From Erysipelotrichales bacterium (GTDB lineage: Bacteria; Bacillota_I; Bacilli_A; RF39; UBA660): a stretch of 64,000 nt of DNA. The notes beneath the pieces were generated by a model. It was given only the letters and a program-made list of their open reading frames with translations, had not been told where the DNA came from and did not search any database. Where the stretch lies: contig JAFLUY010000005.1 in assembly GCA_022508565.1 (NCBI GenBank), forward strand, positions 62,001-126,000. The letters run 5' to 3'. A program made the translations under genes and the position numbers. This document shows, piece after piece, positions 33,893-41,001 of this stretch; position 1 is the first letter of the stretch; each line of letters begins with the position of its first letter.

Positions 33893-35083
33893 TTATTCTA
33901 TATTATCTGCAAAATATGTTTTTAATTCATTTTTATTAGCATTTATCTTTATATGCATGGAAATTGATGGTTTTAATTGTTCAACATTATTTATATCAAA
34001 TATAACTTTTTCATTTTCTATTTCAGCATTTTTAATATCTATAAAGAATACCTTATTAAATTTAATTCTACTTGGGATACTTGTTCCTCTTCCATTAACA
34101 ATTTCTACTAACTCATTATTCAATTCAACTTCATATTTATTGGAACCAACTTTAATAGCATTCATATTTTTTAATACTTTTTCAAATAAATCCATAGTAA
34201 ATATTTTTCTATGATTTCTTCCTGATGTTCTTATTTCACTATTCTCAGTTGTAATAATTCTTCTTCCATCTGGTAATTCTATTTTTACACATTCAGGTGT
34301 TAAAACAATTAACTCATTATCTATAGTAGAAGATATAATTACATCTATATCATGTCTAGCAAAATATTCCATTATAGACATAACTTTAGTTTCATCATCA
34401 AAATTATTGTAATTATGTCCTATTTGTTCAATAACATTTGTTTCGTTATTAAACTTTTCAATTAACGGAATATATTCAGGTGTATTCTTTCTAAAATCAT
34501 CAGATATTAATAATTTTCCCTCATCGTTATATAAACCAGTAATATCATATTCTCCAGCCTTAGCATTTCTTTCTTTAAATTCTATCCTAACTTTATTACC
34601 ATTAATTATGATTTCAGCATCACCATTTGCAGGGTTTCCATATTGAAAAATAAATATATCAGGATTTTTTGTACTATAATAAAGATATCTAGCAGCAGAA
34701 AAAGTTTGATATCCAGAATTTAAATAATTTCTACATTCAATTGGGACTTTATTCATTGGAGTTCTATCAAAATCAAGACATTTATTTAATTTAAATATTT
34801 TTGCTAATGTCTCTATATAATTACATTCAGAAAGTATACCTGGTTGTAAAGCTTTGCTTTGATTATATTGTTTTTCTATTTCATATTTTCCACTTTTTAG
34901 TTTTGATATTTCATTTAATTCTTCTTTATATTCATTACAAAAATCATCAAATTCTTTATTAAAATCATCAACTGTTTTAAAAAAATCATTTAATTTTTTT
35001 ATATCTATTTCAGAAAGTATTAAATCAGAATTTGTATTATAAATTGTTTTTATTAATTCATCAACTGCTTCTTTTTTATTCAT
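33893..35083 (-). CDS. Putative restriction endonuclease (PD-(D/E)XK-like)
   Basis: The 396-residue protein has an N-terminal helical/coiled part and a central region FQYGNPANGDAEIIINGNKVRIEFKERNAKAG. The spacing GDAE-x10-EFK fits the D...ExK metal site of PD-(D/E)XK nucleases (~residues 154-170). No family name can be assigned. It overlaps the methyltransferase gene by eight bases (ATGAATAA), the normal arrangement of a modification-restriction pair. Start ATG 35083 is preferred over a TTG at 35107. The C-terminal part is beta-rich, perhaps DNA recognition. Confidence 0.62.
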   Translation of the reverse strand: MNKKEAVDELIKTIYNTNSDLILSEIDIKKLNDFFKTVDDFNKEFDDFCNEYKEELNEISKLKSGKYEIEKQYNQSKALQPGILSECNYIETLAKIFKLNKCLDFDRTPMNKVPIECRNYLNSGYQTFSAARYLYYSTKNPDIFIFQYGNPANGDAEIIINGNKVRIEFKERNAKAGEYDITGLYNDEGKLLISDDFRKNTPEYIPLIEKFNNETNVIEQIGHNYNNFDDETKVMSIMEYFARHDIDVIISSTIDNELIVLTPECVKIELPDGRRIITTENSEIRTSGRNHRKIFTMDLFEKVLKNMNAIKVGSNKYEVELNNELVEIVNGRGTSIPSRIKFNKVFFIDIKNAEIENEKVIFDINNVEQLKPSISMHIKINANKNELKTYFADNIE

Positions 35084-36611
35084 AATCTTCACTCTCACTT
35101 TCTTCAAATAATGAACTACTATGTATCTTATTTAAAATAGATATATCTTCATGTATATTTAATATTTCGAAAAATAACTTATTAATCTCATCTCTATACT
35201 TTTTAGGAAACTTAATATTTTCTTGTTTTTTCCCAGCATTAACTTTATATACTAAATAATCTTTTTCTTTGCTTTGCATTTCTTCTGCTATTTTATTTAA
35301 TTTTTTTAATTGATTTTCATTCATTATATCAAAAAACACAGGAATAGTATTAATTATAGTTAGCGGACAATTTATACCACCATCATATAATCTCCAATAC
35401 CAATATGCAAAAGTAGAATTCATCATGCAATAAACATAATTGTATTTATTTTTATCTTTAATTCTAACCACTCTTTTACCATCTCTAGACAAGTTTTTCT
35501 TTGATCCAACAGTAAAATATCTACAAGTTGTGGGCAAATATAATTCAGCGCCATCATTAGCACTTAATAATTTACTCATTTTTTTATTTGATTTTTGTTC
35601 CCAAATATCTAGGATATCTAGCAAATCACTATGGCATTTATAAAACGCCTTTCTTCTTGCATCAACTAATTGATATCTATCATTGACCATACCATATAAA
35701 AATTCATTATTAAGCATTTTTATTCTTTCTTCATTTTTAAATCTTATTAGAGGACTAAATCTAAAACCTTTTTTATTTTCTTTATTTTCTACAACTGTAA
35801 TAGCAGCCCTAACGGAATTACCCTTATTAGAATTAAAAATGCCATGTTTTCTACCATTAAATATATTTCCTGGAACATTATCAAATGACACAACATATCC
35901 ATTGTATTTATTCATAATTTTTCTTAATGAATAAAACTTTCCACTACCAATAAAACTATATGGAGTAATAATTACGGAAGCACTACTTTGATTAATTATC
36001 TTCTCTATAAAAGCAGAATACAATTCTTTAGAATCAGATATAACTTTTGTCAACTTCCAATCGAAACCTGCTTCAATTATTTTATAATATGGAGGATTAG
36101 ATATTACCTTAGAGTTTTTAGGTAATTTTACATTTTTACTTAAGAAATCACACTTTTTAGCATGAATTTTTTTTAAATATTCTTTTCCATACTTAATAGC
36201 AATAGAATATTTACATATTTCTAATGCTATTTCATCAAGATCAAATAAATATATTTTTCCATTATTAATTAGGTTAATTGCTTCTCCCTTTCCAACAGTA
36301 TCCAAATAAGATAATATGAGATTACCTGCTCCACAACCTACATCACATACATTTTCACCTTTAAGAGATTTTAACCAATTTGACATTACATTTGCTACAT
36401 CTCGAGGTGTATAATATTTTCCCATTTCTTTCTTACTTATTTTATTTACATGTTCTAAACCAATTTCATACAATTCACCATAATTATCAACATTAAAAAT
36501 CTCAGATATAAATTTATTATTTAAAGTTTTAGATAGTATTGAATGCCATGTTTTTTTTAGACCATATTTATCAATATCAATTATATAATCATCAATTGTA
36601 TACTTCTTCAT
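35076..36611 (-). CDS. N6-adenine DNA methyltransferase (type II-like)
   Basis: The 511-residue protein carries the SAM-binding motif I VCDVGCGAGNLI (~residue 85) and the catalytic motif IV SNPPYYKI of N6-adenine methyltransferases, in the gamma-class order (FxGxG before NPPY). The C-terminal ~250 residues (NSTFAYWYWRLYDGG and following) look like a target-recognition domain. GKYYTPRDVANVM at ~residue 63 is the usual segment before motif I of these enzymes. It is upstream of and overlaps the nuclease gene. The start is ATG 36611 (a TTG at 36617 is closer to the GGAAGG site). Confidence 0.88.
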   Translation of the reverse strand: MKKYTIDDYIIDIDKYGLKKTWHSILSKTLNNKFISEIFNVDNYGELYEIGLEHVNKISKKEMGKYYTPRDVANVMSNWLKSLKGENVCDVGCGAGNLILSYLDTVGKGEAINLINNGKIYLFDLDEIALEICKYSIAIKYGKEYLKKIHAKKCDFLSKNVKLPKNSKVISNPPYYKIIEAGFDWKLTKVISDSKELYSAFIEKIINQSSASVIITPYSFIGSGKFYSLRKIMNKYNGYVVSFDNVPGNIFNGRKHGIFNSNKGNSVRAAITVVENKENKKGFRFSPLIRFKNEERIKMLNNEFLYGMVNDRYQLVDARRKAFYKCHSDLLDILDIWEQKSNKKMSKLLSANDGAELYLPTTCRYFTVGSKKNLSRDGKRVVRIKDKNKYNYVYCMMNSTFAYWYWRLYDGGINCPLTIINTIPVFFDIMNENQLKKLNKIAEEMQSKEKDYLVYKVNAGKKQENIKFPKKYRDEINKLFFEILNIHEDISILNKIHSSSLFEESESEDYE

Positions 36612-36635
36612 ATCCAAAACTACCTTCCTATAACA

Positions 36636-36644
36636 ATTATAACA
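36636..36644 (-). promoter_or_regulatory. Extended -10 promoter for methyltransferase operon (TGTTATAAT)
   Basis: TGTTATAAT on the minus strand, 25 bases upstream of the methyltransferase start. Confidence 0.6.
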
Positions 36645-36685
36645 TATTTTCTAATTTTACCCTATTAATTTATCTAATATTGTCA

Positions 36686-36721
36686 AAAAAGATACTCAAA
36701 AAGATACACAAAAAGACACAT
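36686..36721. repeat. Three tandem 12-bp direct repeats between divergent promoters
   Basis: AAAAAGATACTC, AAAAAGATACAC and AAAAAGACACAT follow each other without gap. They lie between the methyltransferase promoter (36636) and the rightward promoter (36731). Repeated sites at this position suggest a regulator (control protein) or iterons bound by the nearby HTH protein. Confidence 0.75.
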
Positions 36722-36730
36722 AAAAGCATA

Positions 36731-36758
36731 TTGACTTAGTAATTCAATATGTTAGAAT
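36731..36758 (+). promoter_or_regulatory. Rightward island promoter
   Basis: TTGACT (36731-36736), a 16-bp spacer and TAGAAT (36753-36758), ten bases downstream of the direct repeats. Confidence 0.65.
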
Positions 36759-37100
36759 ATGTTTAAATAGAAATAATTGGCGAAGGAGATAGCAATATTT
36801 TCTTTTTTCGCGTGACCCACTATAAGGAGATGATATAAATGAATATAATGTAGTTGTCCCATTATTAATCACATTATAAACACTTATAAAATAGGAGTTT
36901 AATAATATTTTCATCCCACTCTGGTGGGATAATTTTGCAAGTGCAAAATAAGTTTGATATCACGCTAAAGTCTTATGCATTAAGGCTTTTTTTAATGTGA
37001 TGATATCAACTTCTTATGCTCTTCAATTATTTTTATTAATAATTTATATAAATATGGGTTAATATAGCCCATTTTATCCCACTACGAAAGGAGAAAGTTG
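36759..37100 (+). promoter_or_regulatory. Structured leader with mini-ORF and attenuator-like hairpins
   Basis: The 340-base leader contains AAGGAG then ATG 36839 encoding Met-Asn-Ile-Met-stop. Two stable hairpins follow (ATCCCAC-TCTG-GTGGGAT at 36913-36930 and ATTTTGCA-AG-TGCAAAAT at 36932-36949). Then comes an outer stem TTGATATCA/TGATATCAA (36954-37009) enclosing AAGTCTTA-TGCA-TTAAGGCTT and a T-run (36968-36993), which is terminator-shaped. AATCACATT at about 36870 can pair with AATGTGAT in the last stem. This fits attenuation control of the rightward genes; unproven. Confidence 0.55.
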
Positions 37101-37373
37101 ATGAATAATAGTTACGGAAAATTTTACTTTGATTTATTAAAAAACAAAATGAATAAAAGTGCTTATATTCTCTTTACCATATTAATATCTAACTCACAGC
37201 AAAAAGGATTTGCTTATGGCTCAAATAAATATTATGCCAACATTTTAAATTGTTCTACTAGAACCATTTCTAATTTACTAAAGATATTAGTAGATAAAAA
37301 ATATATAAGAATTGAAAAACCAAAAAGCTTTAAAAGAAAAATATATATTGAAGAAAATATTCTAACTAAGTAG
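37101..37373 (+). CDS. Small HTH protein (winged helix, HTH_36-like)
   Basis: 90 residues containing a helix-turn-helix: SAYILFTILISNSQQKGFAYG, YYANILNCSTRTISNLLKIL (recognition helix SCTRTISNLL type), then wing KKYIRIEKPKSFKRK. This resembles the N-terminal HTH of replication initiators/HTH_36 proteins and could be the regulator that binds the direct repeats at 36686. The ATG at 37101 follows AAAGGAG by seven bases. Confidence 0.72.
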   Translation: MNNSYGKFYFDLLKNKMNKSAYILFTILISNSQQKGFAYGSNKYYANILNCSTRTISNLLKILVDKKYIRIEKPKSFKRKIYIEENILTK

Positions 37374-37481
37374 AAAAGTAATTCTATGAACATAGAAATA
37401 TATTTCTAACATAATAAATAAATTTAATAAAAGAAAGAATAAATAATATTAAGGCCTTAATAAGACCTAGGGAGGTTAAAA

Positions 37482-37922
37482 ATGAATAATTTTGATTTTA
37501 TAAGTTATCATGGTACTATAACTAGCATTAGAGATAACGTTGATGACAAATATATTTGGTTTGATATTGTTAAATATGAAATATATACAGACAAAGATGG
37601 TACTGTTAAAACAAATCCATCTTTTTTTAGTGCCAGGATTTATAAACACACCAAATATAAATTAAAGGTAAATAATGAAGTTTATGTTAAAGGAATTCCT
37701 AAAGGTTATATAGATAAAAAAGGATATAGACAAAACTATATTCATGTGAATAAAATTGATGGAATAATGATAAACGAAGATAACTTTGAAAAAATAATTA
37801 GCTATGACACCGATGGTGTCCAATTATGGCACGGAAAAAGATGTGAAGATTTTGATTTACCTCAAAATGAATATGATGAACTAAAAAATATGCTTGACAA
37901 AATTACAGGTGATAAAAAATGA
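37482..37922 (+). CDS. Putative OB-fold (SSB-like) protein of the island
   Basis: 146 residues, beta-rich: SYHGTITSIRDN, IWFDIVKYEIY, FFSARIYKHT, NEVYVKGIPKGYIDKKGYRQN, YIHVNKIDGI. A strand order ending in VKG-x-PKG-YIDKKGY-x-YIHVNKI resembles the ssDNA-binding OB fold. It lacks the acidic SSB tail, so it is a candidate only. Preceded by GGGAGG. It overlaps the next small ORF by four bases. Confidence 0.55.
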   Translation: MNNFDFISYHGTITSIRDNVDDKYIWFDIVKYEIYTDKDGTVKTNPSFFSARIYKHTKYKLKVNNEVYVKGIPKGYIDKKGYRQNYIHVNKIDGIMINEDNFEKIISYDTDGVQLWHGKRCEDFDLPQNEYDELKNMLDKITGDKK

Positions 37923-38032
37923 ATAACCTATTAAAGGAAAACATAAATTTAAATATGAGCAAGGACAAACAGGAAATATTTAAAGAATTAATAATCAAAT
38001 ATTTAATTAAGCAAATTGTTGAAGAAAATTAA
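37919..38032 (+). CDS. 37-residue ORF upstream of recombinase
   Basis: MNNLLKENINLNM..., helical and charged, starting inside the OB-fold-like gene (ATGA overlap) and ending in TAA 38030-38032. Small coupled ORFs before serine recombinases are common in integrative elements, and this may assist recombination or be regulatory. It is too short for family assignment. Confidence 0.5.
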   Translation: MNNLLKENINLNMSKDKQEIFKELIIKYLIKQIVEEN

Positions 38033-38042
38033 TATCGCACAT

Positions 38043-38071
38043 TTGCTTATTTTTTTTGAATCTAATATAAT
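38043..38071 (+). promoter_or_regulatory. Promoter for serine recombinase
   Basis: TTGCTT (38043-38048), a 17-bp spacer and TATAAT (38066-38071), upstream of AAGGAGG and ATG 38116. Confidence 0.65.
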
Positions 38072-38115
38072 GCTCTTGTCTTATGGAAGATAAGTAGCAA
38101 AAAAGGAGGAATAAA

Positions 38116-39768
38116 ATGAACTATAGTTACTTATCTAACTTAGATTATAATGCTGGTATTTATATCAGACTTTCACAAGAAGATAAAGATAAGAAATATG
38201 AATCAGATAGTGAAAGTGTTTCTAACCAAAAAGATATACTAAAGAATTACTGTAAAAATAATGGATTTAATTTAGTTGGAGAATATGTTGATGATGGATA
38301 CTCTGGAACTAATTTTGATAGACCTGGATTTGTTCAAATGATTGAAGATATCAAAGCAAAAAAAATAAATCTAGTAATCGTTAAAGATTTATCTAGACTT
38401 GGTCGAGATCATGTCATGACTGGTTATTATATTGAAACATATTTTCCTGAAAATAAAGTTAGATTTATATCCATTGTAGAAAATTATGATAGCATGAAAA
38501 ATCAAGCTAGTAATGATTCATCTACTTTCATAATTGCATGTAATGATTATTATAGTAAACAAAACTCCTTAAAAGTTAGAAATGTATTAGATTCAAAAAG
38601 AAAAGCTGGTAAATTTATAGGTAGTAAACCATGTTATGGTTATATGAGAGATCCAGATGATAAAGGACATTTAATACCAGATCCTAAAGTATGTGAATAT
38701 GTTAAGAAAATATTTGATTGGAGAAGTAATGAAATAGGTGTTAGTGAAATAGCTACAAGACTTACCAAAATGGGAGCTCCTACTCCAGCAGGATATAAAA
38801 ATTTACCTATATCATCTAGGTTAAAAGAAAAAGATGAATGGTCTATTCATGCTGTTAATAAGATACTTAAAAATAGAATGTATACTGGTGATATGGTTCA
38901 ACATACACAAACTAATGTAAGTTATAAATCAAAAAAGAAAATTACTCTAGATGAAAATATGTGGATAATAGTTGAGAATACCCATGAACCTCTAGTTGAT
39001 AAAGAAACATTTATGTTAATAAATAGAAAGAAGAAAAACAAAAATAGAACATATCAGAAAAGAACTAGACCAGAAAGATTACTTGAAGGATTATTATTCT
39101 GCAAAGAATGTGGTAATAGACTTGGAGTTCTTTATAGAAAGAAGCAAGACTACTGGTGTATTAATTGTAATAAATATACTAGAGATCCAGTTAGAAGAAT
39201 GTGTGTATCTCATTTTTTTGCTTATGATTATTTTGAAGAATTAGTTCTTAAACAAATAAAAAAATGTTTAGACGATTTATTTAAAGATTTAGATTATAAA
39301 GAACTAAATGATGAAATAATTAAAAGGACTAAAAGTAATTCAAATGATTATGTTAAAAGAAAAGAAAATATAGAGAAAGAACAAAACAAAATATACGAAT
39401 CTATACATACGCTATATCAAGATAGATTAGATGAAAATATCACACCAGATCAATATAAACTTCTATCTAAACCTTTTGAAGATAAATTAAAAGATTTAAA
39501 AATACAATTAGAAGATATAAATATAGAAATTATAAAAAGAAAACATAATGCTGATAAAATACCAAAATATATAACTAAAATAAAAAAGTTGCTTAATTTA
39601 AGTAATCCTAACAGAGATTTATTATTTTCTTTAATTGAAAGAATTGAAGCAGATAAAGATAGAAATATTACTATTACTTTTAAGTATGACATTTTAGATA
39701 CTCATACATTTAAATATGTTGATAATAGAGTTCGCAATCCATACGGAAGAAATGGAAAAAACTCTTGA
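38116..39768 (+). CDS. Large serine recombinase (site-specific integrase)
   Basis: The 550-residue protein catalyses integration and excision through a serine-DNA link. The resolvase domain has GIYIRLSQED (catalytic Ser ~19), NLVIVKDLSRLGRD (Arg pair) and DDGYSGTNFDRPGF. The recombinase domain (GKFIGSKPCYGY...) and a zinc ribbon (LLFCKECGNRLG, CINCNKYTRDPVRRMC) follow. A coiled coil of ~100 residues (DLKIQLEDINIEIIKRK) ends it, the usual large serine recombinase layout. It lies at the right end of the island it presumably mobilises. Strong AAGGAGG site. Confidence 0.95.
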   Translation: MNYSYLSNLDYNAGIYIRLSQEDKDKKYESDSESVSNQKDILKNYCKNNGFNLVGEYVDDGYSGTNFDRPGFVQMIEDIKAKKINLVIVKDLSRLGRDHVMTGYYIETYFPENKVRFISIVENYDSMKNQASNDSSTFIIACNDYYSKQNSLKVRNVLDSKRKAGKFIGSKPCYGYMRDPDDKGHLIPDPKVCEYVKKIFDWRSNEIGVSEIATRLTKMGAPTPAGYKNLPISSRLKEKDEWSIHAVNKILKNRMYTGDMVQHTQTNVSYKSKKKITLDENMWIIVENTHEPLVDKETFMLINRKKKNKNRTYQKRTRPERLLEGLLFCKECGNRLGVLYRKKQDYWCINCNKYTRDPVRRMCVSHFFAYDYFEELVLKQIKKCLDDLFKDLDYKELNDEIIKRTKSNSNDYVKRKENIEKEQNKIYESIHTLYQDRLDENITPDQYKLLSKPFEDKLKDLKIQLEDINIEIIKRKHNADKIPKYITKIKKLLNLSNPNRDLLFSLIERIEADKDRNITITFKYDILDTHTFKYVDNRVRNPYGRNGKNS

Positions 39769-39775
39769 CTTAATG

Positions 39776-39784
39776 TGATATAAT
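39776..39784 (+). promoter_or_regulatory. Extended -10 promoter for 39810 gene (TGATATAAT)
   Basis: TGATATAAT, 25 bases before AAGGAA and ATG 39810. A nearby TTGACT is too close (8 bp) to be its -35. Confidence 0.5.
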
Positions 39785-39809
39785 ATTAAGTTAAGAAAGA
39801 AGGAATAGT

Positions 39810-40565
39810 ATGAAGACATTTGAACTAATATTAAATATTATTATCGCACTTGGAGGTTTAGGAGCATTCATAACATACTTTTGGCAGAAAAAAGCCAGAA
39901 CTAGAGATGCAGCTGCTCTTGTTGTAACTCAAATTGAAGAATTAAAAGACAAAATATTAGAAATAAATGACATTGCTGTAGATGGAAAACTAAATGAAAC
40001 TGAATTTTATGAAACACTAGATATAATAACTGATAATCAATGGGAAAAATATAGACACGTTTTCATAAAGAAAATTGATTCATATAGTTATAGAACAATA
40101 AATAAATTCTATGATTGTGCCTTAGGCATTAGAGAACAACTGCTTTTTGTTAAACAACTTCAACATAATCAATATTTCAATATACAAGGCATGTTAGATA
40201 CTAATTGTAATAAATTTATTCTAGATGGGATGTCTTATGTTGAACCTAATTTATCTGATTTAAAAAAATACATAGATCAAATCGAAACTAAAAATGATGA
40301 AGATAAAAAGATTAAAGATATTGTTAATAGCATGCTTTTAGAATCATTAAAAATAAATATAACTCAAGATATGAAACATTTTTTCGAAATATATAATTCT
40401 CAAAAATCAAAGATAGTTGAAATTACTAATTCTAATGTTTATATCAACTATATTCCTACCCAAGTATATTTAACAATATCTAAATTAATAAACAACATAA
40501 ACTCTATTGAAGTAATAGGATGTACAGGATATAAAAAATTAAAAAAAATAGCTAGAATAAAATAA
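39810..40565 (+). CDS. Membrane-anchored protein at the island end, unknown
   Basis: 251 residues: one N-terminal helix (ELILNIIIALGGLGAFITYFW), then a basic KKARTRDA and a mostly helical soluble part, with no catalytic motif. It lies between the recombinase and the right attachment junction with its own extended -10 promoter. It may be accessory cargo such as an immunity or membrane effector. Not recognised. Confidence 0.65.
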   Translation: MKTFELILNIIIALGGLGAFITYFWQKKARTRDAAALVVTQIEELKDKILEINDIAVDGKLNETEFYETLDIITDNQWEKYRHVFIKKIDSYSYRTINKFYDCALGIREQLLFVKQLQHNQYFNIQGMLDTNCNKFILDGMSYVEPNLSDLKKYIDQIETKNDEDKKIKDIVNSMLLESLKINITQDMKHFFEIYNSQKSKIVEITNSNVYINYIPTQVYLTISKLINNINSIEVIGCTGYKKLKKIARIK

Positions 40566-40584
40566 TATTTAATTCCTTATAATA

Positions 40585-40857
40585 CTAGCTGTCGGACCCT
40601 CCCGCATTTATGTGATTAGATAGAACTACTACATCATCGCCACTACTTATATATTTTTTTACTCTATTAATTCTTTCTGTTGGAGATAATGTTTCATCTG
40701 TATCTCTAGTCATATATACAGGTATACCTAATTTTTTAAATTCATCATACATAGTTTTACTTATATCTAAAGTCATATTTTTTTCTATTATATTATTACC
40801 ACTAGCTCCAGGATCAGTTCCTCCATGACCTGGATCTATAATTACTTTTAAAGACAT
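40585..40857 (-). pseudogene. N-terminal half of the LysM amidase, split by the island
   Basis: Codons 1-86 are intact amidase: VIIDPGHGGTDPGA (first zinc His), NNIIEKNMTLDIS (Glu ligand), PVYMTRDTDETLS and VVLSNHINAGG (second zinc His). After Gly87 the frame runs three codons into the island and stops (SDS, TAG). The catalytic Glu and LysM repeats are at 30234-30987. There is no signal peptide (MSLKVIIDPGHGG). A good GAGGTGA ribosome site precedes ATG 40857, so a truncated, probably inactive product could be made. Confidence 0.9.
40586..40615. other. Right attachment junction of the serine-recombinase island
   Basis: On the minus strand the junction reads AATGCGGGAGGGTCCGACAG. AATGCGGG and beyond is amidase; from GTCCGAC on is island. 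Joining AATGCGGGAGG to TGGCGAAGG restores the amidase (attB); joining ATCGCCAGG to GTCCGACAG gives the predicted attP. Confidence 0.75.
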
Positions 40858-40938
40858 AAAATCACCTCTAAAATATTATATGAAAAAAATAATTAGTGGT
40901 TAATTATTAATATGTCATAATTAATATATATTTATAAA

Positions 40939-40972
40939 TAAAAAAACAAAAATCAATTAATTTGATTTTTGT
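40939..40972 (-). terminator. Intrinsic terminator after MFS gene
   Basis: AACAAAAATCAA-ATTAA-TTGATTTTTGTTTTTTT on the minus strand. Confidence 0.8.
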
Positions 40973-41001
40973 TCCAATTAACTATTTACGTATTTTATTG
41001 A

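Larger units (their letters stand above)
30985..40600. mobile_element. 9.6-kb serine-recombinase genomic island interrupting a LysM amidase gene
   Basis: The core AGG is at 30985-30987 and 40598-40600, 9613 bases apart. Gene content from left: SF1 helicase, PD-(D/E)XK-like nuclease, DNA adenine methyltransferase (all minus), then a divergent set of HTH protein, OB-fold-like protein, small ORF, large serine recombinase and membrane orphan (plus). The reading frame of the host gene is kept across the core, so precise excision would restore it. No relaxase, coupling protein or type IV secretion gene is present, so mobilisation would need help in trans. Confidence 0.9.

Noticed and set aside
36686-36721. 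CRISPR array at the three 12-bp repeats
   Set aside because: The repeats are too short, have no spacers and there are no cas genes.
39760-39784. TTGACT as -35 for the 39810 gene
   Set aside because: It is only 8 bases from TATAAT; the extended -10 alone explains the promoter better.
30985-40600. Conjugative element (ICE)
   Set aside because: No relaxase, coupling protein or secretion genes are present.
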